DNA of 49,116 nt from UBA8886 sp002731655 (GTDB taxonomy: Archaea > Thermoplasmatota > Poseidoniia > MGIII > CG-Epi1): NCBI GenBank assembly GCA_030754655.1, contig JASLZX010000008.1, forward strand, positions 1 through 49,116, written 5' to 3'. The position numbers were made by a program, and so were the translations under genes. Under the pieces are notes generated by a model. It was not told the origin of the DNA. It saw only the letters and a program-made list of their open reading frames with translations, and did no database searches. Each line of letters starts with the position of its first letter. Positions within the stretch are counted from its first letter, which is position 1. Of this stretch, positions 31,467 through 38,585 are shown one piece after another.

Positions 31467-32000
31467 ATGCGCCCACGGCCGTTCCTGCTGCTGCTTGCCG
31501 TCCTCATGATTCCCCTTGCGGGCTGCTTAAATGATGATGAAACAAACAATACAGAAGAGAAAGAATTGGTAAAGGGTTGTATGGATATGGATGCGACAAA
31601 TTATGATTCAACGGCTGAGATTGATGATGGTTCGTGTGAATATCCTGAAGAAGAATGCGAACTGGTTCCTTACGGGCAGTGTTCAGGCGAGGATCTTAGT
31701 GGACGGGATTTATCAGAACTGAATCTTACTGGAATCGATTGGAGTTATGCAAACCTAAGTGGTGCATACCTAACTAACCTCAACTATGCCGACCTAACTG
31801 ATGCGTCCCTCTACTATGCATCCATCAACGGTGGTACAAACCTCCATGGTGCTGAACTAATTGGTGCTAATCTAACTGGTGCAACGCTCCACTATGCTGA
31901 CTTCACTGACGCTATTGTAACTGATAGCGATTTCACAGACACTTATTGGTATTATACAATCTGGACCGACGGTGAAACATACGACGAGAATCAGGCTTGA
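31467..32000 (+). CDS. Pentapeptide-repeat lipoprotein
   Basis: A 177-residue exported protein. Residues 1-20 are a lipoprotein signal with lipobox Pro-Leu-Ala-Gly-Cys. Next is a Gly-Cys-Met-Asp-Met-Asp-Ala-Thr-Asn-Tyr module ending Asp-Asp-Gly-Ser-Cys (residues 37-57), a short disulfide or Ca-type motif common in marine surface proteins. Residues 75-155 are pentapeptide repeats of the Ala-[Asn/Asp]-Leu-[Ser/Thr]-Gly kind forming a right-handed beta-helix. From about 31530 onward the DNA turns clearly A+T-rich, while the signal-peptide codons are G+C-rich like the host, suggesting a transferred body fused to a local export signal. Function unknown. Confidence 0.8.
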   Translation: MRPRPFLLLLAVLMIPLAGCLNDDETNNTEEKELVKGCMDMDATNYDSTAEIDDGSCEYPEEECELVPYGQCSGEDLSGRDLSELNLTGIDWSYANLSGAYLTNLNYADLTDASLYYASINGGTNLHGAELIGANLTGATLHYADFTDAIVTDSDFTDTYWYYTIWTDGETYDENQA

Positions 32001-32051
32001 GCCGGATGAGGAAGCCTGAGCCTGAGGCGCTGTTACTTCTCGCCTCCGTTC

Positions 32052-34031
32052 TTACTTCCCCACCTTTCGCAGCCACCGCTTCCCCGGCGCCCAGTCGGTG
32101 AAAATCGTGAGCGCCATACCCCCCGTCGTTAGCAGCGCGCCGGTCCAGACCAGCATGATGCCGGGAATCTGCCGCACAGTGAGCGTGGCGCGGCTCGGCT
32201 CGTCGCCCTCAGTGTCAATCCATACCTCGTCCAGCGTGACGTAAATGTCGCGGTCCAGGTGGTGCTCAAGGTAGATGAGCGTGCGCCATTCGGCGGTGTC
32301 GGCGGTGTTGATTCTGGCGGCGGTGCCGTCAACCACGAGCCGCTCGCCGCGGTGCAGCCGGAACTGTGCCTCGAGCCGGTTCTCCTCACCGGGGCGCATT
32401 ATGACGTCGTCGAGCGTCACCGTGAAGCCGGCCGCCTCGGTCGAGCCCCCTTCCTCCAGCTCGATGGTCTCGACCTGGTCGAGCCCATAGGAAACGCCGT
32501 AGCCGAGCGCCACCAGGATGATGCCCAGGTGCGCGATGTAGGGCCCCCACGCGCGCAGCCGCGGCAGCAGTGGCTTCCCCCGAAAACTCCAGAGATAGCG
32601 CAGCGCCGCGTAGCCGGCAAGCGCAGCCCACGGCAGTGCCGCGCCCGCCATCCATGAGCCGGGGCGTGCGTCGAGCAGCAGCAGCCCTAGGATGGCGCTC
32701 GCGACGGCGGCGGCGACGCACCAGCCGAGCAGCTGGCGCACCGGATGCCAGCGCTGGAGCGTGTAGATGGTGAAGAACGCCGCCAGAAGCGCGACGAACA
32801 GCGCCAGTCGGGACTCGAAGACGAATCCGGGCAGGTAGCCGTTGACTCCCATCAGCAGCAGCACCAGCGTCACAGTCAGGATTAGCAGCTGGGTGTAGAT
32901 GGCGCCGAAAAAGGTGGTGTCCTCGTCGAGCCACTCCTCTAGATTTTCGCGCTGCCGCGGCTCGGGCGACGGCGCGCGTGAGTAGGCGCGCGCCGTCACG
33001 AAACCGGTCGCCACTAGGCAGCTGCTGAGCAGCAGCACCAGTCCCTTGACCGACGCGTCGTTGTCGATTATGCTCATGAATCTCTGCGCTGCGTTTTCGC
33101 CCTGCGACGGCAGGAAGGCATGCACCGAGAGCCAGATACCGCCGCGGGTGACGAACGACTCGAACAGCACCAGCAGCAGCACCATCATCGCCAGCAGCGG
33201 CCCCAGCAGCGCGTAGTGGCGCTTGCGCTTCCCCATCACCGCCGTGTGCAGGAACGTGGTGCCCACAAGCCACGGCAGCAGCCCCGACGTCTCGACCGGA
33301 TCCCACGCCCAGAAGCCGCCCCAGCCGAGCGTAGTGTAGGCCCAGTAGCCTCCCATTGTCAGCGCGCTGGCGGTCAGCAGCCAGAACCAGCGTGCCCAGC
33401 GCCGCCCTACGTCGAGCCACGCGTCGCCACGCGCCACCAGCGCCGCCAGCCCCGCAGCGTAGAGCGGCACCGCGAAGCCGTAGGCGATGAAGACAATCGG
33501 CGGATGGATGGTCATCCACGGCGATTGCAGGAGTGGGTTCAGCCCGCGCCCGGCGGTTGGTAGCGGGTCGGAGAGCGTGAAGGGGTTAATCGCGAGCTGG
33601 ATGGCCGCCAGCGCCAGCAGGATGCCCGAAGCGAAGAGCACGAACACCCGGTGCTGATGCGCGTCACCGCGGCGACGCGCACCATCGGCCATCGCGCCGC
33701 GCCACAGCTCCCAGTTGAGCGCCAGCGCGGCGGCCCAGCACCAGATGAGCAGCGTCCCGTCGCGGCCGGCCCAGACGCCCGCCAGTTTGTAGCGCAGCGG
33801 CAGCTCGAGCGCCGAGTAGTCAGCGACATACTCGAACTCGAGCGCGGTGCGGTAGAAGTAGGAGCCGAGCAGCAGCAGGCTGGCGGTCAGCGACCCCAGC
33901 AGCAGCCCCAGTGAGACGCGTTGCAGCAGCCGCTTCTCAGCGTCGCCGTCGCGCAGGTGCAGCGCCCCGGCGGCGAGCGATGCCAGCAGCAGCAGTGGGT
34001 TCAGGTGCAGCAGCAGGTCGCCCGGGTTCAT
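32052..34031 (-). CDS. ccmF: Cytochrome c heme lyase subunit CcmF
   Basis: A 659-residue polytopic membrane protein of the CcmF/CycK family, which attaches heme to apocytochrome c outside the membrane. The tryptophan-rich heme-handling motif Gly-Trp-Gly-Gly-Phe-Trp-Ala-Trp-Asp-Pro-Val-Glu lies near residue 236, with His residues in Thr-Ile-His-Pro-Pro near 175. A periplasmic-type C-terminal domain (about 530-630) precedes a last helix. The ATG at 34031 is supported by a TAATATC box about 25 nt upstream. No other ccm gene is in the window, but a thioredoxin-like WCPPC protein lies 0.5 kb upstream and could serve as thiol reductant. Confidence 0.93.
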   Translation of the reverse strand: MNPGDLLLHLNPLLLLASLAAGALHLRDGDAEKRLLQRVSLGLLLGSLTASLLLLGSYFYRTALEFEYVADYSALELPLRYKLAGVWAGRDGTLLIWCWAAALALNWELWRGAMADGARRRGDAHQHRVFVLFASGILLALAAIQLAINPFTLSDPLPTAGRGLNPLLQSPWMTIHPPIVFIAYGFAVPLYAAGLAALVARGDAWLDVGRRWARWFWLLTASALTMGGYWAYTTLGWGGFWAWDPVETSGLLPWLVGTTFLHTAVMGKRKRHYALLGPLLAMMVLLLVLFESFVTRGGIWLSVHAFLPSQGENAAQRFMSIIDNDASVKGLVLLLSSCLVATGFVTARAYSRAPSPEPRQRENLEEWLDEDTTFFGAIYTQLLILTVTLVLLLMGVNGYLPGFVFESRLALFVALLAAFFTIYTLQRWHPVRQLLGWCVAAAVASAILGLLLLDARPGSWMAGAALPWAALAGYAALRYLWSFRGKPLLPRLRAWGPYIAHLGIILVALGYGVSYGLDQVETIELEEGGSTEAAGFTVTLDDVIMRPGEENRLEAQFRLHRGERLVVDGTAARINTADTAEWRTLIYLEHHLDRDIYVTLDEVWIDTEGDEPSRATLTVRQIPGIMLVWTGALLTTGGMALTIFTDWAPGKRWLRKVGK

Positions 34032-34075
34032 CGGCAGGCGCAACCGGGGGAGATATTACGGCTATTCCGCCCCAC

Positions 34076-34585
34076 TCACCGCCGCCGCGCGACCCACGCA
34101 ATCGTGATGGCGGCGACTGGCAGCGCGAGCGCCGGCAGCCCCTCGTCTTCCGCGGAGGGTGCTGCCTTGCGTTCGACCTTGAAGTAGTAGCTGCCGCTGT
34201 CGTTCATGTCTACGACCTCCAGTCCCGGATATTGGTCGTCGGCGCCAGCGGGCGTCTTGGTGCGGTTATCATCCTTGCAGTCGCCGGTGCAGAGCTCGTA
34301 GCGGTAGCCGGGGTAGACTCCGTCACCTACCTGGTGTGAGAAGCTGTAGCGGTAGCTGCCGTCACCGTTGGCTTCGGCCTCGTCGCGCGGCACCTTCTGC
34401 GGCGCGTAGCAGGTGAACGGCTCCGCCAGCGTGCAGACATAGAATTTCACTTCATCGTAGGATTCGTTAACGTCAATCCACGTCTGGAACAGGTCGCCAT
34501 CATCCACTTCCTGTGGATTGTGGTTCACTTCGGCCGCTGCCGCTGGAATCAGCAGCATCAGCACAAACAGTGCGAGCAGACGCAT
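34076..34585 (-). CDS. Secreted protein with C-terminal anchor
   Basis: A 169-residue exported protein: signal peptide at 1-18 (Leu-Leu-Ala-Leu-Phe-Val-Leu core, cleavage after Ala-Ala-Ala-Ala), a small beta-rich domain with four cysteines (Val-Cys-Thr-Leu, Thr-Cys-Tyr-Ala, Leu-Cys-Thr-Gly-Asp-Cys), and a C-terminal Glu-Gly-Leu-Pro-Ala-Leu motif, hydrophobic stretch and Arg-Arg-Arg end. That tripartite end resembles archaeosortase-type sorting signals and matches the neighbouring thioredoxin-like protein. Not otherwise recognised. A TTAAAGA box lies about 25 nt before ATG 34585, inside the upstream gene. Confidence 0.65.
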   Translation of the reverse strand: MRLLALFVLMLLIPAAAAEVNHNPQEVDDGDLFQTWIDVNESYDEVKFYVCTLAEPFTCYAPQKVPRDEAEANGDGSYRYSFSHQVGDGVYPGYRYELCTGDCKDDNRTKTPAGADDQYPGLEVVDMNDSGSYYFKVERKAAPSAEDEGLPALALPVAAITIAWVARRR

Positions 34586-35453
34586 GGTGGCGGTCTCGCG
34601 GGCGCGTCTTTAACGGTTTGCGCCGCCGCCGCAGCGCCGCGACGCCCAGCAGTGGCAGCAGCGCGCCGGGCGCCGGCAGCCCCTGTTCGGGCAGTTCGGT
34701 GCGATGGAACGCAGGGCCACTGAAGCCCGCCACCAGCACCTCCCGCGTCACGTTGTTCTGGATGAACGCCACCACGCCTAGGTTATCGCGGTCCCAGCCC
34801 GCGTCGAGCACGACTGTGCGGTTGACCGCCTCCGCCGAGAGCGGTTCCGGCTCGGCAATCGCGCGGACGGTCCAGCGGTGCAGCCGCATCCCGTTCGAGC
34901 CGTTGCCCTCACCGTCCCAGCCATACCAGTAGCGATGGTCCTCGTAGAGCACCAGCCACAGCTCCCAGCCGTTGCCTTCCGGCAGCGCGCCGGTCGCCTG
35001 CGCCGCCAGCGCAGCCGTGCCGTTGGCGACCTGCGGTGCGGCGACGCGCACGCCGATGCCTTCCGCGGGAGGGTTTGCTGCGAAGAGCTGGCGGTATTGT
35101 TCCTCGGTGCCCGACTGACTGCTGGCGCCCTCGAGCCGGCCGCCGCCGTTGATGACGAAAGTCGGGAAGCCGGTGACCTCATAGAGCTCCAGTCGCTCCT
35201 CGACAGCGGGCGAGCCGAACGGGTCGTCCTCAAGCGGGTGGTAGGCGAGCACCACCACATCATCCATGTCGGCCACAGCCTCGAGCGCCAGCCCGCCCTG
35301 CACGCAGGGCGGGCACCACGTCGCGGTGAAGTATTCGACCAGCGCCAGCCGTTGCTCGGGCGCCTCTTCGGGGTGGCTGGCGGGGACGCCCGGCAGTGCT
35401 GCCAGTAGCAGCGCCAGTACCAGCGCGAACGCGCCCGCGGTCCAGCCGCGCAT
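34500..35453 (-). CDS. Exported thioredoxin-fold protein (WCPPC)
   Basis: A protein of up to 317 residues. Signal peptide 1-25, then a thioredoxin-like fold with the redox motif Thr-Trp-Cys-Pro-Pro-Cys near residues 44-49 and cis-Pro region Thr-Gly-Phe-Pro-Thr-Phe-Val near 94. A beta-rich Omp28-like second half leads to Glu-Gln-Gly-Leu-Pro-Ala-Pro, a hydrophobic stretch and Arg-Arg-Arg-Arg near 275, a C-terminal anchor. Beyond this the frame continues 39 residues of low-complexity sequence over the start of the next gene before stopping, an 86-nt overlap that may not reflect the original stop. It is a plausible thiol-disulfide partner for CcmF. Start ATG 35453 overlaps the upstream stop by one base. 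Confidence 0.75.
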   Translation of the reverse strand: MRGWTAGAFALVLALLLAALPGVPASHPEEAPEQRLALVEYFTATWCPPCVQGGLALEAVADMDDVVVLAYHPLEDDPFGSPAVEERLELYEVTGFPTFVINGGGRLEGASSQSGTEEQYRQLFAANPPAEGIGVRVAAPQVANGTAALAAQATGALPEGNGWELWLVLYEDHRYWYGWDGEGNGSNGMRLHRWTVRAIAEPEPLSAEAVNRTVVLDAGWDRDNLGVVAFIQNNVTREVLVAGFSGPAFHRTELPEQGLPAPGALLPLLGVAALRRRRKPLKTRPRDRHHASARTVCADAADSSGSGRSEPQSTGSG

Positions 35454-35653
35454 CACGCCTCCTGGCGCCACCGAATCCAACCGGCGGCGAGCAGCCCCGC
35501 GCCGACCAGCACCAGCAGCGGATACATCGAGAAGAGAAAGAGCAGCACCGCCGAGCTGGCGCCGACGCCGAAAGTCCAGCCGAGCGCCGCGCCGCCGTAG
35601 CAGCCGCACCCCAGCACCAGCAGCGGCAGCGCCGCCCGCAGTCGGTCGTTCAT
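35453..35653 (-). CDS. Small two-helix membrane protein
   Basis: A 66-residue hydrophobic protein with two predicted transmembrane helices (about 9-30 and 33-58) and a Trp/Arg-rich cytoplasmic end. Two cysteines (Gly-Cys-Gly-Cys) lie in the first helix. First gene of the operon leading into the thioredoxin-fold protein (stop/start share one base). A TATA-like CTTTAGC (minus strand near 35673-35680) lies about 25 nt upstream. Not assignable to a family by eye. Confidence 0.6.
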   Translation of the reverse strand: MNDRLRAALPLLVLGCGCYGGAALGWTFGVGASSAVLLFLFSMYPLLVLVGAGLLAAGWIRWRQEA

Positions 35654-35755
35654 GATGCGTTACCGGCGGCCGGCTAAAGTGGCCTTCGCCGCCGTGCCGC
35701 GACTGCCAGCGAATCCCCATCAGGATGCGCATCGCGGTCGCAGTACCGGGTGGGT

Positions 35756-35830
35756 TTAGGTGTTTTTCGGACGACTGAGGTAGTCAATCAGCCATATCAG
35801 GCCACCGAAGAACAGACTGATGTAGGCCAT
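35756..35830 (-). CDS. Possible 24-residue membrane microprotein
   Basis: ATG 35830 begins a 24-codon ORF with one hydrophobic helix (Ile-Ser-Leu-Phe-Phe-Gly-Gly-Leu-Ile-Trp-Leu-Ile) and a Ser-Arg-Pro-Lys end, stop TAA at 35758-35756. It starts 9 nt after the stop of the DUF4396 remnant, so it was probably the next gene of the original DUF4396 operon. Too short to be sure it is expressed. Confidence 0.35.
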   Translation of the reverse strand: MAYISLFFGGLIWLIDYLSRPKNT

Positions 35831-35839
35831 CAGTTCGCA

Positions 35840-35890
35840 TCAGTAGCACGCTGCGCCGTACTTGAGGCGCCAGTAGTTGCACAAGTGGGT
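35840..35890 (-). pseudogene. Remnant 3' end of a DUF4396 gene
   Basis: Minus strand encodes Cys-Asn-Tyr-Trp-Arg-Leu-Lys-Tyr-Gly-Ala-Ala-Cys-Tyr then stop. This matches the last residues of the intact HMA-DUF4396 gene 1.4 kb away (Tyr-Asn-Tyr-Trp-Arg-Leu-Lys-Lys-Tyr-Gly-Gln-Ala-Cys-His, stop at 37266). Nucleotides also match (CCGTACTT and CGCCAGTAGTTG shared). It has host-like G+C content and begins directly after the stop of the A+T-rich alkD-like gene, so it is best read as the displaced native end of the gene. Confidence 0.7.
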
Positions 35891-35908
35891 GGCTGTTTCA
35901 AAATGAAT

Positions 35909-36607
35909 TTAGATTGTTCCCTTGAGGTATTTCTGCCTCTTGGTTTCAGGGAATTTTTCTATAGCGTACCTTAGCATTGTTCGGGGCATGGTTTTGTAGT
36001 GTTTTTTTAGAAAAGTTTTCTCTCTTTTTAGATCTCTTTTGCCAGCTTCCCTAAGCATCCATCCAACTGCTTTATGGATAAGATCATGTTCATCGTGAAG
36101 TAATTTCTCTGCTATCTTGAAAGTGTCTTCTAAATCATTTCTTCTGATAAACCAAAAAGTTGAAATCATGGCTATTCTTCTTGTCCATAGGTCATCGGAT
36201 CTGGCCCATTTGTAGAGTATCTTACGATCTTTGTCCATGAGGTGTTTTCCAATTATATGTGGGCAGGTTACGTCAACCAAGTTCCAATTGTTGATATGTT
36301 TGAAACTGGAAACATAGATTTCGTACAGTTTGTTTCTATCTTTTCTATCTTTGCTTTTAGCGTATTTATTTACTATAATTATTAAGCCTAAAAATCTTTC
36401 TTCGTGATATTTAGAACATATGAGTGTTTTCATATCAGTTATAGAAATGTCAATGTGTTCTTTAGCAATCGATCTTATTTGGGGTGCTCTTACACCAAGA
36501 AAAAGATCGCCATATCCGTATTCTCCTTTGTCTGTTTTAAAGAATCTCAGACTATGTTGAGCTATCTTTTTGTTTGCTAGTGCTCGTATTTCTTCTCTGG
36601 CTTTCAT
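35909..36607 (-). CDS. DNA alkylation repair enzyme, AlkD-like
   Basis: A 232-residue alpha-helical HEAT-repeat protein of the AlkC/AlkD DNA glycosylase family, which excises bulky or positively charged alkylated bases such as 3-methyladenine and 7-methylguanine. Conserved segments: Gly-Val-Arg-Ala-Pro-Gln-Ile-Arg near residue 38, Asn-Asn-Trp-Asn-Leu-Val-Asp near 107-113 (active-site Trp/Asp region), Trp-Thr-Arg-Arg-Ile-Ala near 141, and Gly-Trp-Met-Leu-Arg-Glu-Ala-Gly-Lys-Arg near 182. Strongly A+T-rich and Lys/Ile-rich compared with its neighbours, so likely acquired. Its ATG overlaps the YczE-like stop by 4 nt. Confidence 0.85.
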   Translation of the reverse strand: MKAREEIRALANKKIAQHSLRFFKTDKGEYGYGDLFLGVRAPQIRSIAKEHIDISITDMKTLICSKYHEERFLGLIIIVNKYAKSKDRKDRNKLYEIYVSSFKHINNWNLVDVTCPHIIGKHLMDKDRKILYKWARSDDLWTRRIAMISTFWFIRRNDLEDTFKIAEKLLHDEHDLIHKAVGWMLREAGKRDLKREKTFLKKHYKTMPRTMLRYAIEKFPETKRQKYLKGTI

Positions 36608-37275
36608 TCACTCCAGTGACTTGCTACGCCTAAACTCATTGCTACCACAGGGCCAATGCCAATCGCAAATATAATTGTCCCGATTCCGAAGGTCCCTCCT
36701 AGAACTATCCCCAAACTTAGAACCACAATCTCGATTCCAATTCTAACCCGGCCAATTGGCCATCCTGATCTTTGTTGAATGCCTGTCATCCACCCGTCTC
36801 TTGGACCCGGGCCCAGATTGGCAGTGAGATAGAAACCACTACCTATCCCCACTAATATGATTCCGATAATTGTCTGTACCACTTGTGGTCCTATTTCGGT
36901 GGGCTCTGGAAGAAAAGGTGCCATCACGTCTATGGCCATAGCGATCAGTATGGCGTTCAGGATGGTCCCAATCCCTGGTGTTTCACGCAATGGTACCCAC
37001 ATAAAGAGAACCAAAATGCTGACAACGAAAGTTGCTTCACCCACTGAGAAACCGGTCTGTTTGCCAATTCCCTGAGCTAAAACCGTCCAGGGACTGACTC
37101 CAATCCCGGATGCAATGATTATTGCTTCTCCCGTACCAAATATCCAAAGGCCCGTAACCAGAAAAAATAAAGTGATGGGTTTTGGCTTCAATGTCAGAGG
37201 TGTGTCTGAACTCCAGATAGTTCTAGGGACCTTGTGGGCAGGTCTGACAATATCAAAGATGGTTTTCAGTGACAA
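36604..37275 (-). CDS. YczE/YitT-like membrane protein
   Basis: A protein of about 223 residues with five or so hydrophobic helices, resembling the YczE/YyaS family of small membrane proteins of unknown function: Gly-Ile-Gly-Val-Ser-Pro-Trp-Thr-Val-Leu-Ala-Gln-Gly, Gly-Pro-Gly-Pro-Arg-Asp-Gly-Trp-Met-Thr, Pro-Ile-Gly-Arg-Val-Arg, and Leu-Gly-Gly-Thr-Phe-Gly-Ile-Gly-Thr. The start is uncertain: TTG 37275 is used here and overlaps the DUF4396 stop by 10 nt. The conserved part begins about 45 residues later. Part of the A+T-rich transferred segment, co-transcribed with alkD-like. Confidence 0.7.
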   Translation of the reverse strand: MSLKTIFDIVRPAHKVPRTIWSSDTPLTLKPKPITLFFLVTGLWIFGTGEAIIIASGIGVSPWTVLAQGIGKQTGFSVGEATFVVSILVLFMWVPLRETPGIGTILNAILIAMAIDVMAPFLPEPTEIGPQVVQTIIGIILVGIGSGFYLTANLGPGPRDGWMTGIQQRSGWPIGRVRIGIEIVVLSLGIVLGGTFGIGTIIFAIGIGPVVAMSLGVASHWSE

Positions 37276-37979
37276 GCTTGACCGTACTTCTTTAGCCGCC
37301 AGTAGTTGTAGGGCCACGGCGTCAGGAAGCCGACAACCAGCATAAACGGAATTGCAATTGGATTCATCCCGAGTTCTCCGCTTGTGAACAGCAGGTCTGT
37401 AATTTCCATTGCTATTTCCATCATCAACATTGAGATGAACGACATCCCCATCGCCGTTTTGAGAGCATTAGAGAAATCCATTTGTCCCCGCATTAGAATG
37501 CCAGTCTCAAGCATAACACTGGTTATCAGTCCGTTGATTAAAGGCAACGCAGCGAAAAAAATCCACATCTTCGACCAGAGGTCATAATTGGCAGCGATTC
37601 CTGAATAAGAATAGTATGCCAGCGTCGCGAACTCGCCGAGGGAGCAGCCGATTAGACACCATTTGGTGTTGTTCGCCGCCTGCCGCCAGGTCACGCCGTC
37701 ACCCCAGTGGAAGTTGGCACCCATCGCCGGCGCGCTCCCGAGCTGGTGCAGCGCATCCGCGCCAGCCGATTCGTCGCCGACGGAGTAGCCGGCGGCGGCG
37801 ACCGCCGCTTTGAGCTCGGCTTGCGCGACTCCCGCGTGCATGACGCTGGCGTTGCCAGCGACATGGTCCACCGCGGCTGACGTCACTCCCGCGACGCCTT
37901 CCAGCGCGCGCTGCACGTTGCCAGCGCAGCCGCCGCAGGTCATCCCGCCGACGGCGAGTGTCGTCGTAGTTTCGCCCAT
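37266..37979 (-). CDS. HMA domain fused to DUF4396 membrane domain
   Basis: A 237-residue protein. Residues 5-70 are a heavy-metal-associated domain with the Gly-Met-Thr-Cys-Gly-Gly-Cys metal site (Cys15, Cys18). Residues 100-237 are a DUF4396-type membrane domain with about four helices and His/Met residues that could pass copper (Trp-Cys-Leu-Ile-Gly-Cys-Ser-Leu-Gly-Glu near 110, Met-Gly-Met-Ser-Phe-Ile-Ser-Met-Leu-Met-Met-Glu near 183). Likely copper handling or transport. Codons up to about residue 120 are host-like and G+C-rich, while the rest are A+T-rich, so the gene is a mosaic. Start ATG 37979 has a TTATC-type box about 25 nt upstream. Confidence 0.82.
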   Translation of the reverse strand: MGETTTTLAVGGMTCGGCAGNVQRALEGVAGVTSAAVDHVAGNASVMHAGVAQAELKAAVAAAGYSVGDESAGADALHQLGSAPAMGANFHWGDGVTWRQAANNTKWCLIGCSLGEFATLAYYSYSGIAANYDLWSKMWIFFAALPLINGLITSVMLETGILMRGQMDFSNALKTAMGMSFISMLMMEIAMEITDLLFTSGELGMNPIAIPFMLVVGFLTPWPYNYWRLKKYGQACH

Positions 37980-38020
37980 GTGCGGCGCGAATCCGGCGCG
38001 CTGATAAGGGTGCCGCCAGC

Positions 38021-38028
38021 GGTTATTA
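38021..38028 (+). promoter_or_regulatory. TATA-like box of PPAT gene
   Basis: GGTTATTA lies about 23-30 nt before ATG 38051, next to the divergent box for the HMA-DUF4396 gene at about 38002-38007. Confidence 0.4.
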
Positions 38029-38050
38029 GGAACGGTCGCCTGCCGCACCG

Positions 38051-38512
38051 ATGAAGCGCGTCTGCCTCGGCGGCACTTTCGACATCCTGCACGCCGGCCA
38101 TGCGCGGCTGCTCGACGCGGCGCTCGCGGCGGGAGTGAGGCTCGTAATCGGGCTCGCCAGCGACAAGTTCGCCGCCAGCCGGCGACTATCGGGTCGCGAG
38201 CTGGCGCCGTACGGCGAGCGCGAGAGGGCGCTGCGCGACTGGTTCGCGGCGCGCGACGCTCTCGACCGCGTCGAAATAGTCTCGCTGGCCGAGGAGTGGG
38301 GGCCGGCGGCCGAGGGCGCCGATATAGATGGCATCGTCGTCTCCGAAGGGACGCGCGAGGCGGCGGCGCGGCTCAACGCGCGCCGCCTCGCGCACGGGCT
38401 GGCGGTGCTGGAAGTAGTCACGGTCCCGCACCTGCTGGCGGCGGATGGCTTGCCAGTGAGCGCGTCGCGCATCCGTGCCGGCGAGGTTGACGCGAACGGC
38501 CGGCAGACGTAA
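38051..38512 (+). CDS. Pantetheine-phosphate adenylyltransferase (archaeal type)
   Basis: A 153-residue nucleotidyltransferase that adds AMP to 4'-phosphopantetheine in CoA synthesis (archaeal/eukaryotic PPAT, COG1019). The HxGH motif region Gly-Gly-Thr-Phe-Asp-Ile-Leu-His-Ala-Gly-His is at residues 7-17, followed by Val-Ile-Gly-Leu-Ala-Ser-Asp near 32-38 and the closing Val-Ser-Ala-Ser-Arg-Ile-Arg-Ala-Gly-Glu-Val-Asp near 136-147. Single gene with its own promoter. A glycerol-3-phosphate or FAD synthetase-type relative is less likely given the closing motif. Confidence 0.88.
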   Translation: MKRVCLGGTFDILHAGHARLLDAALAAGVRLVIGLASDKFAASRRLSGRELAPYGERERALRDWFAARDALDRVEIVSLAEEWGPAAEGADIDGIVVSEGTREAAARLNARRLAHGLAVLEVVTVPHLLAADGLPVSASRIRAGEVDANGRQT

Positions 38513-38573
38513 CGGCTTCTGCCGACGACGTCACTCTTATAGAGGACCCCAAGGTGGCGACGCCAATTCGTAT

Positions 38574-38579
38574 GGAGGC
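38574..38579 (+). promoter_or_regulatory. Shine-Dalgarno of UPF0147 gene
   Basis: TGGAGGC ends about 7 nt before ATG 38586. A TATA-like CTTATAG at about 38533-38540 predicts a short leader, making this one of the few leadered genes in the window. Confidence 0.5.
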
Positions 38580-38585
38580 GTTCCC

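Larger units (their letters stand above)
35891..37620. other. A+T-rich transferred segment
   Basis: About 1.7 kb with base use clearly richer in A+T than both sides. It holds the alkD-like gene, the yczE-like gene and the 3' half of the HMA-DUF4396 gene. The right edge falls inside the DUF4396 coding sequence near 37620, and the left edge abuts the native DUF4396 3' remnant. No integrase, IS or attachment repeat is seen; homologous recombination within DUF4396 explains both edges. Confidence 0.7.

Noticed and set aside
35891..37620. Insertion sequence or integron carrying alkD
   Set aside because: No transposase, integrase, terminal inverted repeats or target duplication. The duplicated DUF4396 end explains the junctions better.
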